Of a DNA stretch of 43,402 nt, positions 25,033-33,381 are shown piece after piece. The stretch lies in assembly GCF_015690345.1 (NCBI RefSeq), contig NZ_JADPUN010000115.1:1-43402 (forward strand), read 5' to 3'. The notes under the pieces are model-generated. The model was not told the DNA's origin and searched no databases. It saw only the letters and a list, made by a program, of their open reading frames with translations. Numbering within the stretch: the stretch's first letter is position 1; each line of letters opens with the position of its first letter. The DNA comes from Plantactinospora alkalitolerans (GTDB lineage Bacteria; Actinomycetota; Actinomycetes; Mycobacteriales; Micromonosporaceae). The translations under genes and the position numbers were made by a program.

Positions 25033-26163
25033 ATGGCTCTTCGTACCCGCATGGCCGCGGCCGGTGCCGCGGTCACCACGGCGTTGGCCGTGATCTCAAC
25101 CCCGCTGCGGAGGTGTGGGGGCGGGGCGATGCGCCGCCCCCGGCTCCGCGTGCTCGTCGCGGTCGCCGTGCCGGTGGCGTTAGCCGCCACCGGCAGCGTC
25201 GTCTCGGCGACCGCGCACGCGGCAGCCGCCGGTTGCCGGGTGAACTATGCGGTGAGTTCCCAGTGGCAGGGTGGCTTCGGCGCCAACATCAGCCTGACCA
25301 ACCTGGGTGATCCGATCACCAACTGGATGTTGACCTGGTCGTTCGGTGCCGGCCAGCAGGTGACCCAGGCATGGAATGCCACGGTCACCCAGAGCGGGTC
25401 ACAGGTCAGCGCCCGCAACGTGGGCTGGAACGGCAACCTCGGCACCAACACCAGTACGACCTTCGGATTCAACGGCTCGTGGAACAACAGCAGCAACCCG
25501 GCACCGTCCAGCTTCGCGCTCAACGGTGTGACCTGCAACGGTACGAGCCAACCGGGACCGACGGGAACGCCCACGTCCGGCCCCACCCCGACGCCGCCGA
25601 GTCCGACCACGGGTCCGACCGGCGGCCCCCAGCCGGCGAACTCGATGGGCTTCATCGGCTGCTCGATGGCGGAGAACGTCGCGCAGGGGTATGTCGCGAT
25701 CGGCGGCCGGCGCATCTGGGGCCCGTACGGGACCGGCGGCATGGTCGTGCAGTCGTGGACGGACACCAATTCCAGCTCGTGGCGGCTGTTCGACCAGCAG
25801 GCGAGCCGGTACGGAAGGCCGACGGCGGTGTGGGTGCAGATCTGCATCTTCTCCCAGAACGGAGCGACCTACGACGAGGTCAGGCGACTCATCGCCAACG
25901 CCCGTCAGCACGCTGCCCCCGGAGCGACGATCTACATCTCCGGTCAGCCGCTCTACGATGCCGGCCAGAGCTGCTTCCTGGCCGGGGCCAACGGTCCACA
26001 GTTGACCGACAGCCTCGCCCGGCAGGCGGCCGCCGACACGACGCAGAACGTGACCTACCCTGGGACGTTCCGGCTACGGAGCAACGAGGTGTCGGACGGC
26101 TGCCACGCCAACTCGGCCGGACAGTCGTCGCTCGGCAGGCAGGCCCAGGCGTACTGGGGCTGA
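25033..26163 (+). CDS. Secreted CBM2 - linker - SGNH esterase
   Basis: A 376-residue exported plant-polymer enzyme. After the signal region comes a family 2 carbohydrate-binding module (CRVNYAVSSQWQGGFGANISLTNLG...WSFGAGQQVTQAWNATVTQSG), with aromatic binding residues and two Cys at its ends. Next is a Pro/Thr/Gly linker, then an SGNH-like domain. The nucleophile is probably Ser in FIGCSMAENV, and the terminal DGCH carries the Asp-His pair. An acetyl-esterase role on cellulose-bound xylan is likely but inferred. Two starts compete: ATG 25033 with GGGAGGA 5 bases upstream, and ATG 25129, which gives a more usual signal peptide (MRRPRLRVLVAVAVPVALA). Confidence 0.85.
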   Translation: MALRTRMAAAGAAVTTALAVISTPLRRCGGGAMRRPRLRVLVAVAVPVALAATGSVVSATAHAAAAGCRVNYAVSSQWQGGFGANISLTNLGDPITNWMLTWSFGAGQQVTQAWNATVTQSGSQVSARNVGWNGNLGTNTSTTFGFNGSWNNSSNPAPSSFALNGVTCNGTSQPGPTGTPTSGPTPTPPSPTTGPTGGPQPANSMGFIGCSMAENVAQGYVAIGGRRIWGPYGTGGMVVQSWTDTNSSSWRLFDQQASRYGRPTAVWVQICIFSQNGATYDEVRRLIANARQHAAPGATIYISGQPLYDAGQSCFLAGANGPQLTDSLARQAAADTTQNVTYPGTFRLRSNEVSDGCHANSAGQSSLGRQAQAYWG

Positions 26164-26193
26164 GTACGGAACCGGGCCGGCTGCCGCTTGCCG

Positions 26194-26694
26194 TCAGTCG
26201 CAGCCGACCCCGGTGCCGTCGTCGGCCGGCGCCGCCGTCTCGTACGAGGTGATCGCGGCGACCTTGGCGGCGGACGCCGACGACGCGTCGAAGCGGTAGC
26301 CCAGCCACTCCCGGGCCAGGCGCCGGGCCAGCTCCAGCCCGATCACCCGCTGCCCCATCGCCAGCACCTGGGCGTCGTTGCTGAGCACGGCGCGTTCCAC
26401 GGAGAAGCCGTCGTGGGCGGTCACCGCCCGGATGCCCGGCACCTTGTTGGCCGCGATCGCCATGCCGAGGCCGGTGCCGCAGATCAGCAGCGCCCGGTCC
26501 GCCCGGCCCTGCGCGACCAGCCGGGCGGCGGCCACCGCCACGTGCGGGTACGCCGTCGTGTCGTCCCGGCCCACGCCGACGTCCTCGACCGAGGCGACCC
26601 GGTCGTCCGCCTCCAGATCGGCGCGGAGTACCTCCTTGTAGTGCAGGCCCGCGTCGTCGCAGCCGACGACGACGCGCAGCCGTTCGGGGCTCAT
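26194..26694 (-). CDS. RpiB/LacAB-type sugar-phosphate isomerase
   Basis: The 166-residue protein interconverts aldose and ketose phosphates. RpiB-family marks are [16 protein letters not shown] at the start, [56 protein letters not shown] in the middle, with the CGTG catalytic loop, and [16 protein letters not shown] near residue 115. Next to a DhaK-DhaL kinase, homologues in mycobacterial and Brucella tetritol pathways convert D-erythrulose 4-phosphate to D-erythrose 4-phosphate, so that role is plausible here. Its start overlaps the kinase stop as ATGA. It is the last gene of the operon. Confidence 0.9.
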   Translation of the reverse strand: MSPERLRVVVGCDDAGLHYKEVLRADLEADDRVASVEDVGVGRDDTTAYPHVAVAAARLVAQGRADRALLICGTGLGMAIAANKVPGIRAVTAHDGFSVERAVLSNDAQVLAMGQRVIGLELARRLAREWLGYRFDASSASAAKVAAITSYETAAPADDGTGVGCD

Positions 26695-28532
26695 CTCCCT
26701 GACCTCCCGTCCACCGTGGACACCTCCGGTCTGTTCGCTGCGTGCCGCTCGAATGCCGTCGCCACGGTGCGGAGGCAGAGCGCCAGCGACACGGCGCCGG
26801 GGTCCGGGGTACCGACGCTCCGCTCGGCCAGCGGACGGGCCCGGCCGATCCTGGGCCGCAGTCCGGCGGTGGCGTCCGCCGCCCGGTCGGCCACCTCGGC
26901 CGCCTGCTGCCAGGCCGCCCCGAGCGGCGTGCCGGACCCGGCGGCGGTGTCGAGGGCGTCGTGGAACGGCATCAGGGCGTCGAGCAGCGTCTTGTCGCCG
27001 GGCTCGGCACCACCCAGTCCCTGCACGGTCTCGATCGCGGCCCAGACCGCGGCCCGGACCTCGGCCGTACCGAGCGGGCTGCGCTCGTCGCCCAGTTGCT
27101 CGCCGGCCGAGCGGAGGGCCGCACCCCACAGCACTCCGGAGGTGCCGCCGGCCCGGGCCGCCCAGGCGTCTCCGGCCGCGCCGAGCACCGACGCGACGCC
27201 GCCTCCACCGTCGACCGTACCCCTGGCGGCCTCGGCGGCGGCCCGCACGCCACGCAGCATGCCACGCCCGTGGTCACCGTCACCGGCCACCGCGTCCAGC
27301 CGACCCAGCTCGTCCTCGGCGGCCGCGATCGCCTCGGCGACCTCCGCGAACACCTCGGCGACGGACCGGCCGTACGCCCGGGACTCCGAACTGCTCCGCG
27401 CCGTCCCGGCGCCGTCGTTCGCGGTGTCGGCGACCACCTGCCCGCCGTTCGCGGAGCCGGCGACCACCTGCCCGCTGCTGTCGGAGTCGGAGCCGGTCGC
27501 GGCCCGATCCGTCCCGTCGGCGATGGGCGCGGCCCGGTGCGGGTTCTTCCGGTACGCCGGAGTGTCGGCCGGCGCGCACCAGAAGCCCTCCAACTCCTCG
27601 TCCAGCCAGCAGAGGGTCAGCGAGCAGCCGGCCATGTCCAGGCTGGTGACCAGCTCGCCGACCTCGGGGTCGACCACCTCGAGCCCGGCCCGGGAGAGTT
27701 CCTCGGCGACCGTCTTCCAGACGACGAACAGCTCCTCGTACTTCGTGGCCCCCAGACCGTTGAGGATGGCGGCGACGCGGTGGCCGGCGCCCTCCGGCCG
27801 CTCGGCGAGGACGCCACGGGCCAGCACCCGGGCGAGTTCCGAGGCGGTCGGCAGGTCGTCGGAGGAGACCCCGGGCTCGCCGTGGATGCCCAGCCCGAGC
27901 CCCATGGTGCCGGCCGGCACGGTGAACAGCGGATGATCCTGGCCGGGCAGGGTGCAGCCGGCGAACGCGACGCCGAGCGACCGGGTCAGCGCGTTGGTGG
28001 CCTGGGCGACCCGTTCGACCTCGGCCAACGGGTAGCCGGCTTCGGCCGCCGCGGCGGCGGTCTTGAAGACCACGAAGTCACCGGCGATGCCTCGGCGCTT
28101 GTCCGCCTCGGCCGGAACGGCGCTGGCGATGTCGTCGGTGACCAGCACGGTCCGGGTGTCGATACCCTCCGCCCGCAGCCGCTGCTGGGCCAGCCCGAAG
28201 TTCATCACGTCCCCGGCGTAGTTGCCGAAGAGGAAGAGCACCCCGCCGCCGTTGTCGGCGGCCCGGGCCACCTCGTACGCCTGCTGCGCCGAGGGGGAGG
28301 TGAAGATGTTGCCCACCACGGCGCCGTCGGCGAAGCCGGGCCCGACCACGCCGCAGAACGCCGGATAGTGTCCGGATCCGCCGCCGACCACCACCGCGAC
28401 CTTTCCGGCGCGGGTGGCCCCGGCCCGGACCACGCCGCCGTCGACGCCCCGGACGTAGCGGCGGTGCAGGTCGAGGAAGCCGGCGAGCATGTCCTCGGTG
28501 AACGAGGCGGGATCGTCGTACAGGCGGGTCAT
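26691..28532 (-). CDS. DhaK-DhaL fused kinase (dihydroxyacetone/tetrulose kinase family)
   Basis: The 613-residue ATP-dependent kinase joins both domains in one chain. DhaK (about residues 1-330) has [42 protein letters not shown] and GLGIHGEPG, whose His binds the carbonyl substrate covalently. A linker of about 65 residues contains a duplicated 10-residue unit ([20 protein letters not shown]). DhaL (about 400-590) has the metal-binding [12 protein letters not shown] and [13 protein letters not shown]. Family members phosphorylate dihydroxyacetone or erythrulose. GGAGGAG precedes ATG 28532. Both ends overlap neighbours as ATGA. Confidence 0.93.
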   Translation of the reverse strand: MTRLYDDPASFTEDMLAGFLDLHRRYVRGVDGGVVRAGATRAGKVAVVVGGGSGHYPAFCGVVGPGFADGAVVGNIFTSPSAQQAYEVARAADNGGGVLFLFGNYAGDVMNFGLAQQRLRAEGIDTRTVLVTDDIASAVPAEADKRRGIAGDFVVFKTAAAAAEAGYPLAEVERVAQATNALTRSLGVAFAGCTLPGQDHPLFTVPAGTMGLGLGIHGEPGVSSDDLPTASELARVLARGVLAERPEGAGHRVAAILNGLGATKYEELFVVWKTVAEELSRAGLEVVDPEVGELVTSLDMAGCSLTLCWLDEELEGFWCAPADTPAYRKNPHRAAPIADGTDRAATGSDSDSSGQVVAGSANGGQVVADTANDGAGTARSSSESRAYGRSVAEVFAEVAEAIAAAEDELGRLDAVAGDGDHGRGMLRGVRAAAEAARGTVDGGGGVASVLGAAGDAWAARAGGTSGVLWGAALRSAGEQLGDERSPLGTAEVRAAVWAAIETVQGLGGAEPGDKTLLDALMPFHDALDTAAGSGTPLGAAWQQAAEVADRAADATAGLRPRIGRARPLAERSVGTPDPGAVSLALCLRTVATAFERHAANRPEVSTVDGRSGR

Positions 28533-29491
28533 CGGCCAGCTCCTCCGGTCGGCGGGTCGGAGCGTTCCGACCCGGCTGTCCCGTCCTCCGGCGCCAGCAG
28601 CGTGACGACCTTCGAATCGTCCTCGGCCGCCATGCCCTGGCGCATTGCCAGGGTGTAGAGCTGGGTGGCGGCGGCCGCGACCGGTGTCGGCACTCCCGCC
28701 GCCGAGGCGACCCGGCCGACGATGTGCATGTCCTTGCTGATCACGTCCAACCGGGACCGCAACTCGACGTCCCCAGTGTACGCCCGTGCCATCCGTGGGC
28801 CTCGATCCGCCAGCATGAACGAGGCCGCCGCGCCCGAGCCGAGTACCTCGACCACGGTGTCGAGATCGAGGCCGAGCGCGCGGGCCAGCGCCAACGCCTC
28901 GGCCGCGGCGGCGGTGTGGATGCCGCAGAGCAGTTGGTTCACCGTCTTCATGGTCTGGCCGTCGCCCGGGTGCGGGCCGACGACGTGCACGCTGGAGGCC
29001 AGCAGGTCGAGCACCCGGCGGCCGCGCGCGAGCGCCCGGTCCGTCGCGCCGACCATGATCAGCAGGTCGCCGGTGCCGGCCCGGACCGGTCCGCCGCTCA
29101 CCGGCGCGTCGACCAGGTCGATCTGCCGTTCGGCCAGTGCCGCCGCGACCGTCTTCGCCGCCTCCGGGCCGACGGTGCTGGTCAGCACGACCACGGCACC
29201 CGGCCGCAGGGTGTCGATGGCGCCGTCGTCGCCGAACAGCGCGGCCCGGAGCTGGGCCTCGTCGCGGACGGCGAGCACCACGACGTCGGCCGTCCGGCAC
29301 GCCAGCGCCGGACTTCCCGCCCCGACCGCGCCGCCGGAGACGGCGAGTTCGCGCCGCTCGGCGGAGATGTCGAAGGCCCACACCGGCAGTTCGGTGCTGA
29401 GCCGGAGCGCCATCGGCAGCCCCATCGCGCCCAGACCGAGGACGGCGACGGTCGGCGGGGTCGGTTCGTTCGGTGGTCCGTGCCGGGTCAC
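28529..29491 (-). CDS. Beta-hydroxyacid dehydrogenase (6-phosphogluconate-dehydrogenase-like)
   Basis: This 320-residue NAD(P)-dependent enzyme oxidises a 3-hydroxyacid or similar sugar-derived substrate. It has the Rossmann motif VAVLGLGAMGLPMALRL at about residue 17, the substrate motif DAPVSGGPVRAGTGDLLIMVG at about 125-145, the catalytic Lys in GDGQTMKTVNQLL at about 178, and the C-terminal KDMHIVGRVASAAGVPTPV. GTG 29491 follows GGAGG and overlaps the TIM-barrel gene's stop as GTGA. Relatives act on glycerate, tartronate-semialdehyde or four-carbon acid sugars (LtnD type); which of these applies is open. Confidence 0.92.
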   Translation of the reverse strand: MTRHGPPNEPTPPTVAVLGLGAMGLPMALRLSTELPVWAFDISAERRELAVSGGAVGAGSPALACRTADVVVLAVRDEAQLRAALFGDDGAIDTLRPGAVVVLTSTVGPEAAKTVAAALAERQIDLVDAPVSGGPVRAGTGDLLIMVGATDRALARGRRVLDLLASSVHVVGPHPGDGQTMKTVNQLLCGIHTAAAAEALALARALGLDLDTVVEVLGSGAAASFMLADRGPRMARAYTGDVELRSRLDVISKDMHIVGRVASAAGVPTPVAAAATQLYTLAMRQGMAAEDDSKVVTLLAPEDGTAGSERSDPPTGGAGR

Positions 29492-30420
29492 GGTGCCTCC
29501 TTCGGGGGCAGGATCGACGCGAGGTAGCGGCGGTTCGTGGACATCACGCCGAGCCCGTCCCCGCCGTACTGTTCCAGGCAGAACGCCCCGCTGAAGCCGT
29601 ACGCGACGGCGGAGCGGACCGCCCGGCGGTAGTTGATGACGCCCAGTTCCATCGAGGTCGGCGTGCTGAGCACCGCGCCGGTCGTACCATCCTCGAACCG
29701 GTGATAGTTCTTGACGTGCCAGTAGTTCGTCAACGGCAGGCACTTGTCGAGCATCACCTCGATCGGCTCGATCGGCCGGTGCAACCGGACCAGGTTGCCG
29801 AGGTCGGGGTTGAGTCCGACGTTCGGATGCCCGATCTCCTCGATCAGCCGGACGGCGGAGTCGGCGGTGCCGAGCAGGGTGTCCTCGTACATCTCCAGGG
29901 AGAGGGCGACGCCGACCTCGGCGGCGTGCCGGCCCAGTTCGCGTAGCCGGGACGCGGCCAGCTGGCGGGTTTCCGGATCGTCCGCGTCGCGTGGCCCGTC
30001 CACGGTCCAGAACCACAGCACCTCGCGCTGCCGGGCGGTCAGCGGACGGTGCAGGCCGACGCTCAGCACCGAGCAGCCGAGCGCCGCCGCCGCGTCGATC
30101 GACCGGTGGCTGTAGTCGAGGTTCTCCACCCCCGTCACCGGGTCGATGACGCTGCGCCGGATCACCGAGATCGCCTCGGCCCGCAGCCCGGCCGCGCGGA
30201 CCGCCTCGCCCAGTTCGGTCAGCCGGGCGGGGGAGAGGTCACCGGCCCGGACCCACGAGTCCGTCAGGTCGACCTCGGTGAAGCCCTCGGCCGCCACCTC
30301 GGCGAGAATGTCCCGCCAGGTCTGCGCCGGGGCGTCCTGCACCGGCACGCCGGGCCGGAGTTCGGCCGGAAACGGCAGCATGGCCGCCGCCAGCGGCCAG
30401 CCGGAGTCAGCCGTCGGCAT
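29488..30420 (-). CDS. TIM-barrel sugar isomerase/epimerase (xylose-isomerase-like)
   Basis: A 310-residue AP-endonuclease-2/xylose-isomerase-like barrel. The metal ligands expected of the fold are visible: Glu in ALSLEMYEDT (about 170), Asp in NVGLNPDLGN (about 203), His in YWHVKNYHRF (about 230) and Glu in GAFCLEQYGG (about 280). Such enzymes isomerise or epimerise ketoses; in C-glycoside and 3-keto-sugar pathways relatives catalyse elimination or hydration. ATG 30420 lies inside the preceding DUF6807 gene (14-bp overlap). Confidence 0.88.
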   Translation of the reverse strand: MPTADSGWPLAAAMLPFPAELRPGVPVQDAPAQTWRDILAEVAAEGFTEVDLTDSWVRAGDLSPARLTELGEAVRAAGLRAEAISVIRRSVIDPVTGVENLDYSHRSIDAAAALGCSVLSVGLHRPLTARQREVLWFWTVDGPRDADDPETRQLAASRLRELGRHAAEVGVALSLEMYEDTLLGTADSAVRLIEEIGHPNVGLNPDLGNLVRLHRPIEPIEVMLDKCLPLTNYWHVKNYHRFEDGTTGAVLSTPTSMELGVINYRRAVRSAVAYGFSGAFCLEQYGGDGLGVMSTNRRYLASILPPKEAP

Positions 30421-31480
30421 GGTGCCTCCTCGGTTCGTCAGTCAACAGGTCGGTCATGCCGGCCCGTTCGGCCAGCCGGGCACATCCGGCCACGTCCCGC
30501 TCGCCGTCCGCGACGAGAACGTCGTAGCGTAGGCGCAGCTCGGTGCGGGGCGCGAAGGCGTACTCCCGGTCGAAGAACGGGGCCGGGCCGAGGCAGGCGT
30601 ACGGCTCGGTGCGGACGAACCAGCGGGTCCGGCCGCCGACGTTCGCCGGGTCGTCCCGGAAGACCAGGGTGGAGGTCAGCGCGGCGGGCGGTCCGAGGCC
30701 GTCGTGCCGGCCCACGAAACCCATCCACGGCCCGCGCCAGCCCATGAGTTCGTCGGCACCCGGGCCGTCCTCGGTCAACACCTGTCCGCCGATGAACGAG
30801 CGGGGGCCGTGCCAGAACAGTCCGCCGTAGCCGGCGTTCTCCCGACCCTGGGTGGTCGGGCTGCCGACCGTGATCACCTCGTCGGTGTCGTTGCGGAGCA
30901 CGGTCTCGAACTGGAGTCGCCAGGTGCTCAGGTTGGCCCACACGGCCACGGCCAGCCGACGCCGCTCGGAGACGACCGGGCTGCCGTCCGGACCGACCCA
31001 GCGGAGCCGTTCGACCAGGCGTACGGCGTCGGCGTCGCGGCGCAGCGCCGGGAAGTCGACGTGCGCGACGAGCCCGAGATTGTCCAGCGACCGGTAGCCC
31101 TGACCCCGTACGTACGTCGACCCGCCCCAGAAGTTGTACGGCCCGAAGTTGGAGACGCCGAAGCAGAGCCCCTTGTGCCACAGGTGGTTGTGCGGGCGGT
31201 ACAGGCTGACCACGTTGCCGGCGAGGGTCCGCATCGGGTGCAGGTAGGGCCTCGGGGACTCGGCCCGGGGCTCCTCCGGCGTGTAGACGTAGTCGAACAG
31301 TTCCGTGCCGTGCCAACCGACCCGGACCGAGCGGCCGACGTCGTGCGTGACGGTCAGTCCGCTGCTGGGCCGTGTCGTCGTCGCCCCGGAGTCCGCCCGC
31401 CCGGGAAGCGCGGAGGGCAGCTCGGCGGGCGCGGTGGCGGGCGCCGGTACGGCGACAGCCGGGGCTGAGAGGTTCACCAT
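30407..31480 (-). CDS. DUF6807 (PmoA-like) protein, second paralogue of the operon
   Basis: A 357-residue protein of the family sometimes labelled PmoA-like (DUF6807). No signal peptide or membrane helix is seen. Shared motifs with the operon's first gene are SPRPYLHPMRTLAGNVVSLYRPHNHLWHKGLCFG (about residue 73-105), NFWGGSTYVRGQGY, GSPTTQGRENAGYGGLFWHGPR and WMGFVGRHD. The concentration of His, Asn and Trp suggests a beta-sandwich sugar- or metal-binding protein. No reaction is established, and the methane-oxygenase name is misleading. The first 45 residues are a low-complexity Ala/Pro tail absent from the paralogue. ATG 31480 overlaps the upstream gene by 7 bp. Confidence 0.85.
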   Translation of the reverse strand: MVNLSAPAVAVPAPATAPAELPSALPGRADSGATTTRPSSGLTVTHDVGRSVRVGWHGTELFDYVYTPEEPRAESPRPYLHPMRTLAGNVVSLYRPHNHLWHKGLCFGVSNFGPYNFWGGSTYVRGQGYRSLDNLGLVAHVDFPALRRDADAVRLVERLRWVGPDGSPVVSERRRLAVAVWANLSTWRLQFETVLRNDTDEVITVGSPTTQGRENAGYGGLFWHGPRSFIGGQVLTEDGPGADELMGWRGPWMGFVGRHDGLGPPAALTSTLVFRDDPANVGGRTRWFVRTEPYACLGPAPFFDREYAFAPRTELRLRYDVLVADGERDVAGCARLAERAGMTDLLTDEPRRHHADG

Positions 31481-32553
31481 CGGGGTCCGTTGCCTTCCAT
31501 CTTCCGGTAGAACGGTGAATCGGTGGAGAGTTCGTCCGGCCGGACGGCGCTGCGGGTGAACGCCGAGGCGTACACCCCGGCGACGAGCTGCATCGTCCGC
31601 CGGCTCTCGGTGGAGGTCACCGGTGCCGGCGTACCCGTCCGGAGGCTCCGCAGCACCTCGGCGAACTGCGCGCGGTGTGCACTGCGTACCCCGGAGGCGC
31701 CGCTGTGCCAGGCCCCCATCACCTCGTCGGCGAACTCCGGCGCGGGGGTGATCCGCCAGTCGTCGTCGCCGTAGCCGTACAGGTGGGTCAGCTCCACCGT
31801 GGCCCGTTCGAAGTCGAAGCGCAGGTAGCTCTCCTCGCGGATCGACAGCATGCTGTTCACCACGCTGGCCGCCGCGCCGCCCGCGAAGCTGACGTGGGCC
31901 ATGCTCAGATCCTCGGTGTCCATCCGCCGGGCCTGCTGCCGGGCGACGGCGGAGACCTCGGTCCAGTCGCCGAGGATCGCGCAGAGCAGGTCCATCTGGT
32001 GGATACCGTGTCCCATGGTCGGCCCGCCGCCCTCGGTGTCCCAGCGGCCCCGCCACTCGACGTCGAAGTAGGCCTGGTTCCGGAACCAGGTGGTGTGACA
32101 GATCGCCAGCAGCGGTCGACCCAGTACCCCGGAGTCGAGCATGGCGCGCAGCCGTATCGCGCCGGTGCCGAACCGGTGCTGGAAGACGGTGGCCAGCGCC
32201 GCCCCGTGCTTCCGCTCGGCCTCGATCAGGTTGTCGAACTCGGCCAGGCTCAGCGCCGGCGGCTTCTCGACCAGTACGTTGCTGCCCGCCTCCAGGCAGG
32301 CCAGTGCCAGGTCGTGGTGGGTGCCGGGCGGGGTGCAGATGTGCACCAGGTCGGGCTGTTCCTTCTCCAGGAGGCTGGTCAGATCAGGGTGCCGGGCCGG
32401 TACGTCGTACCGGTCGCAGAACGCCGACAGCCGGTCGACGTCGACGTCGACGGCACCGACCAGGCGTACGCCGTCGCCCAGGCCGCGCAGTGAATCGGCG
32501 TGGATTCGCGCGATGTTTCCGGTTCCGACGATCGCGGCACGGATGGGTTCCAC
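31474..32553 (-). CDS. Gfo/Idh/MocA-family oxidoreductase
   Basis: The 359-residue NAD(P)-dependent sugar dehydrogenase has the Rossmann motif AAIVGTGNIARIHADSL at the N-terminus, the family EKP motif in VLVEKPPALSLAEFD (about residue 95) and the catalytic stretch GGGPTMGHGIHQMDLLCAILG (about 175), whose Asp and His act on the sugar hydroxyl. It probably oxidises the incoming sugar or glycoside in the first step of the pathway. The start is GTG 32553, with AAGGAG six bases upstream. It lies 30 bp after the cupin gene, the only gap within the operon. Confidence 0.93.
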   Translation of the reverse strand: MEPIRAAIVGTGNIARIHADSLRGLGDGVRLVGAVDVDVDRLSAFCDRYDVPARHPDLTSLLEKEQPDLVHICTPPGTHHDLALACLEAGSNVLVEKPPALSLAEFDNLIEAERKHGAALATVFQHRFGTGAIRLRAMLDSGVLGRPLLAICHTTWFRNQAYFDVEWRGRWDTEGGGPTMGHGIHQMDLLCAILGDWTEVSAVARQQARRMDTEDLSMAHVSFAGGAAASVVNSMLSIREESYLRFDFERATVELTHLYGYGDDDWRITPAPEFADEVMGAWHSGASGVRSAHRAQFAEVLRSLRTGTPAPVTSTESRRTMQLVAGVYASAFTRSAVRPDELSTDSPFYRKMEGNGPRW

Positions 32554-32583
32554 AGAGGCTCCTTCGACGGTTGCGGGGCGGCG

Positions 32584-33381
32584 CTATCCGCGTCCGGCAC
32601 GGAGGGGGTCGTACGGGGAGAGGTAGCCGCACATGCCCAGGGTCGTCCGGTCGGGCCGGGCGATCCGGGAGACGGCGGCGGCGGCCAGGTGGCTGTGGTC
32701 GCCGCGCCGGAGGGCGTCGATCTGTTCCCCGGTCTGTCGGCTCACGGCGACCGGCCCGGATTCCCAGCGGGCCTGCCAGGCGTCCAGTTGCGGCCCCGCC
32801 AGGGCGGTGGCCGCCGTGTAGAACTCGTCGAGCGCGGCGGTGTCTCCGGCCTCGTACCTGCGACGGAGTTCGGTGAACCCCTCGATCGCGAGGTCCCGGC
32901 GGGCCCGGGCCCGGTCGGCGGACGGCGACCCGGCGCCGCCCGGCCCGGTCAGCGAGACCGCCCGCCGGTACGTCGGCAGATCCACCAGGTGTGCCGGTGG
33001 CACGGTGAGTACGGCGTCGCCGGCCTCCGGCAGTCCGCTGTTCTGCATCACCACGACGACCTGTAGCGCGCCGTCGTCGTTCACGGCCCGGTGGATGGTG
33101 CCGGGCGTGAACCAGACCACGTCGCCCGGGGTCAGCGTCGACTCCTCGAACCCCTGCGGCGTCAGCGTCTGTAACCGGCCCCGGCCGGCGACGACGACGT
33201 AGCACTCCGCGCAGCAGAGGTGCACGTGTGGCGAGCCGCCGTGCAGTCCGTCGTCGGTCTGCCACGGATAGACCTGCAACCCGCTGATGCCGACCGCGCC
33301 GGGGAAGGGCGGCATCCCGGCGGGCTCGGGGACCGGCGGCGTCCCGGTCGGGTCGGCGGGTGCCCCGCTGTCGTCGGTCAC
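32584..33381 (-). CDS. Cupin-domain protein
   Basis: A 265-residue protein with a single cupin barrel in its first half. Metal-binding motif 1 is SPHVHLCCAECYVVVAGRGR (His-x-His, Glu) and motif 2 is GDVVWFTPGTIHRAV. The C-terminal half is helical (RRDLAIEGFTELRRRYEAGDTAALDEFYTAATALAGPQLDAW) and without known relatives that I recognise. It may be a sugar isomerase, lyase or sensor protein. GTG 33381 overlaps the upstream DUF6807 gene as GTGA. A proline-rich leader of about 35 residues precedes the barrel. Confidence 0.83.
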   Translation of the reverse strand: MTDDSGAPADPTGTPPVPEPAGMPPFPGAVGISGLQVYPWQTDDGLHGGSPHVHLCCAECYVVVAGRGRLQTLTPQGFEESTLTPGDVVWFTPGTIHRAVNDDGALQVVVVMQNSGLPEAGDAVLTVPPAHLVDLPTYRRAVSLTGPGGAGSPSADRARARRDLAIEGFTELRRRYEAGDTAALDEFYTAATALAGPQLDAWQARWESGPVAVSRQTGEQIDALRRGDHSHLAAAAVSRIARPDRTTLGMCGYLSPYDPLRAGRG

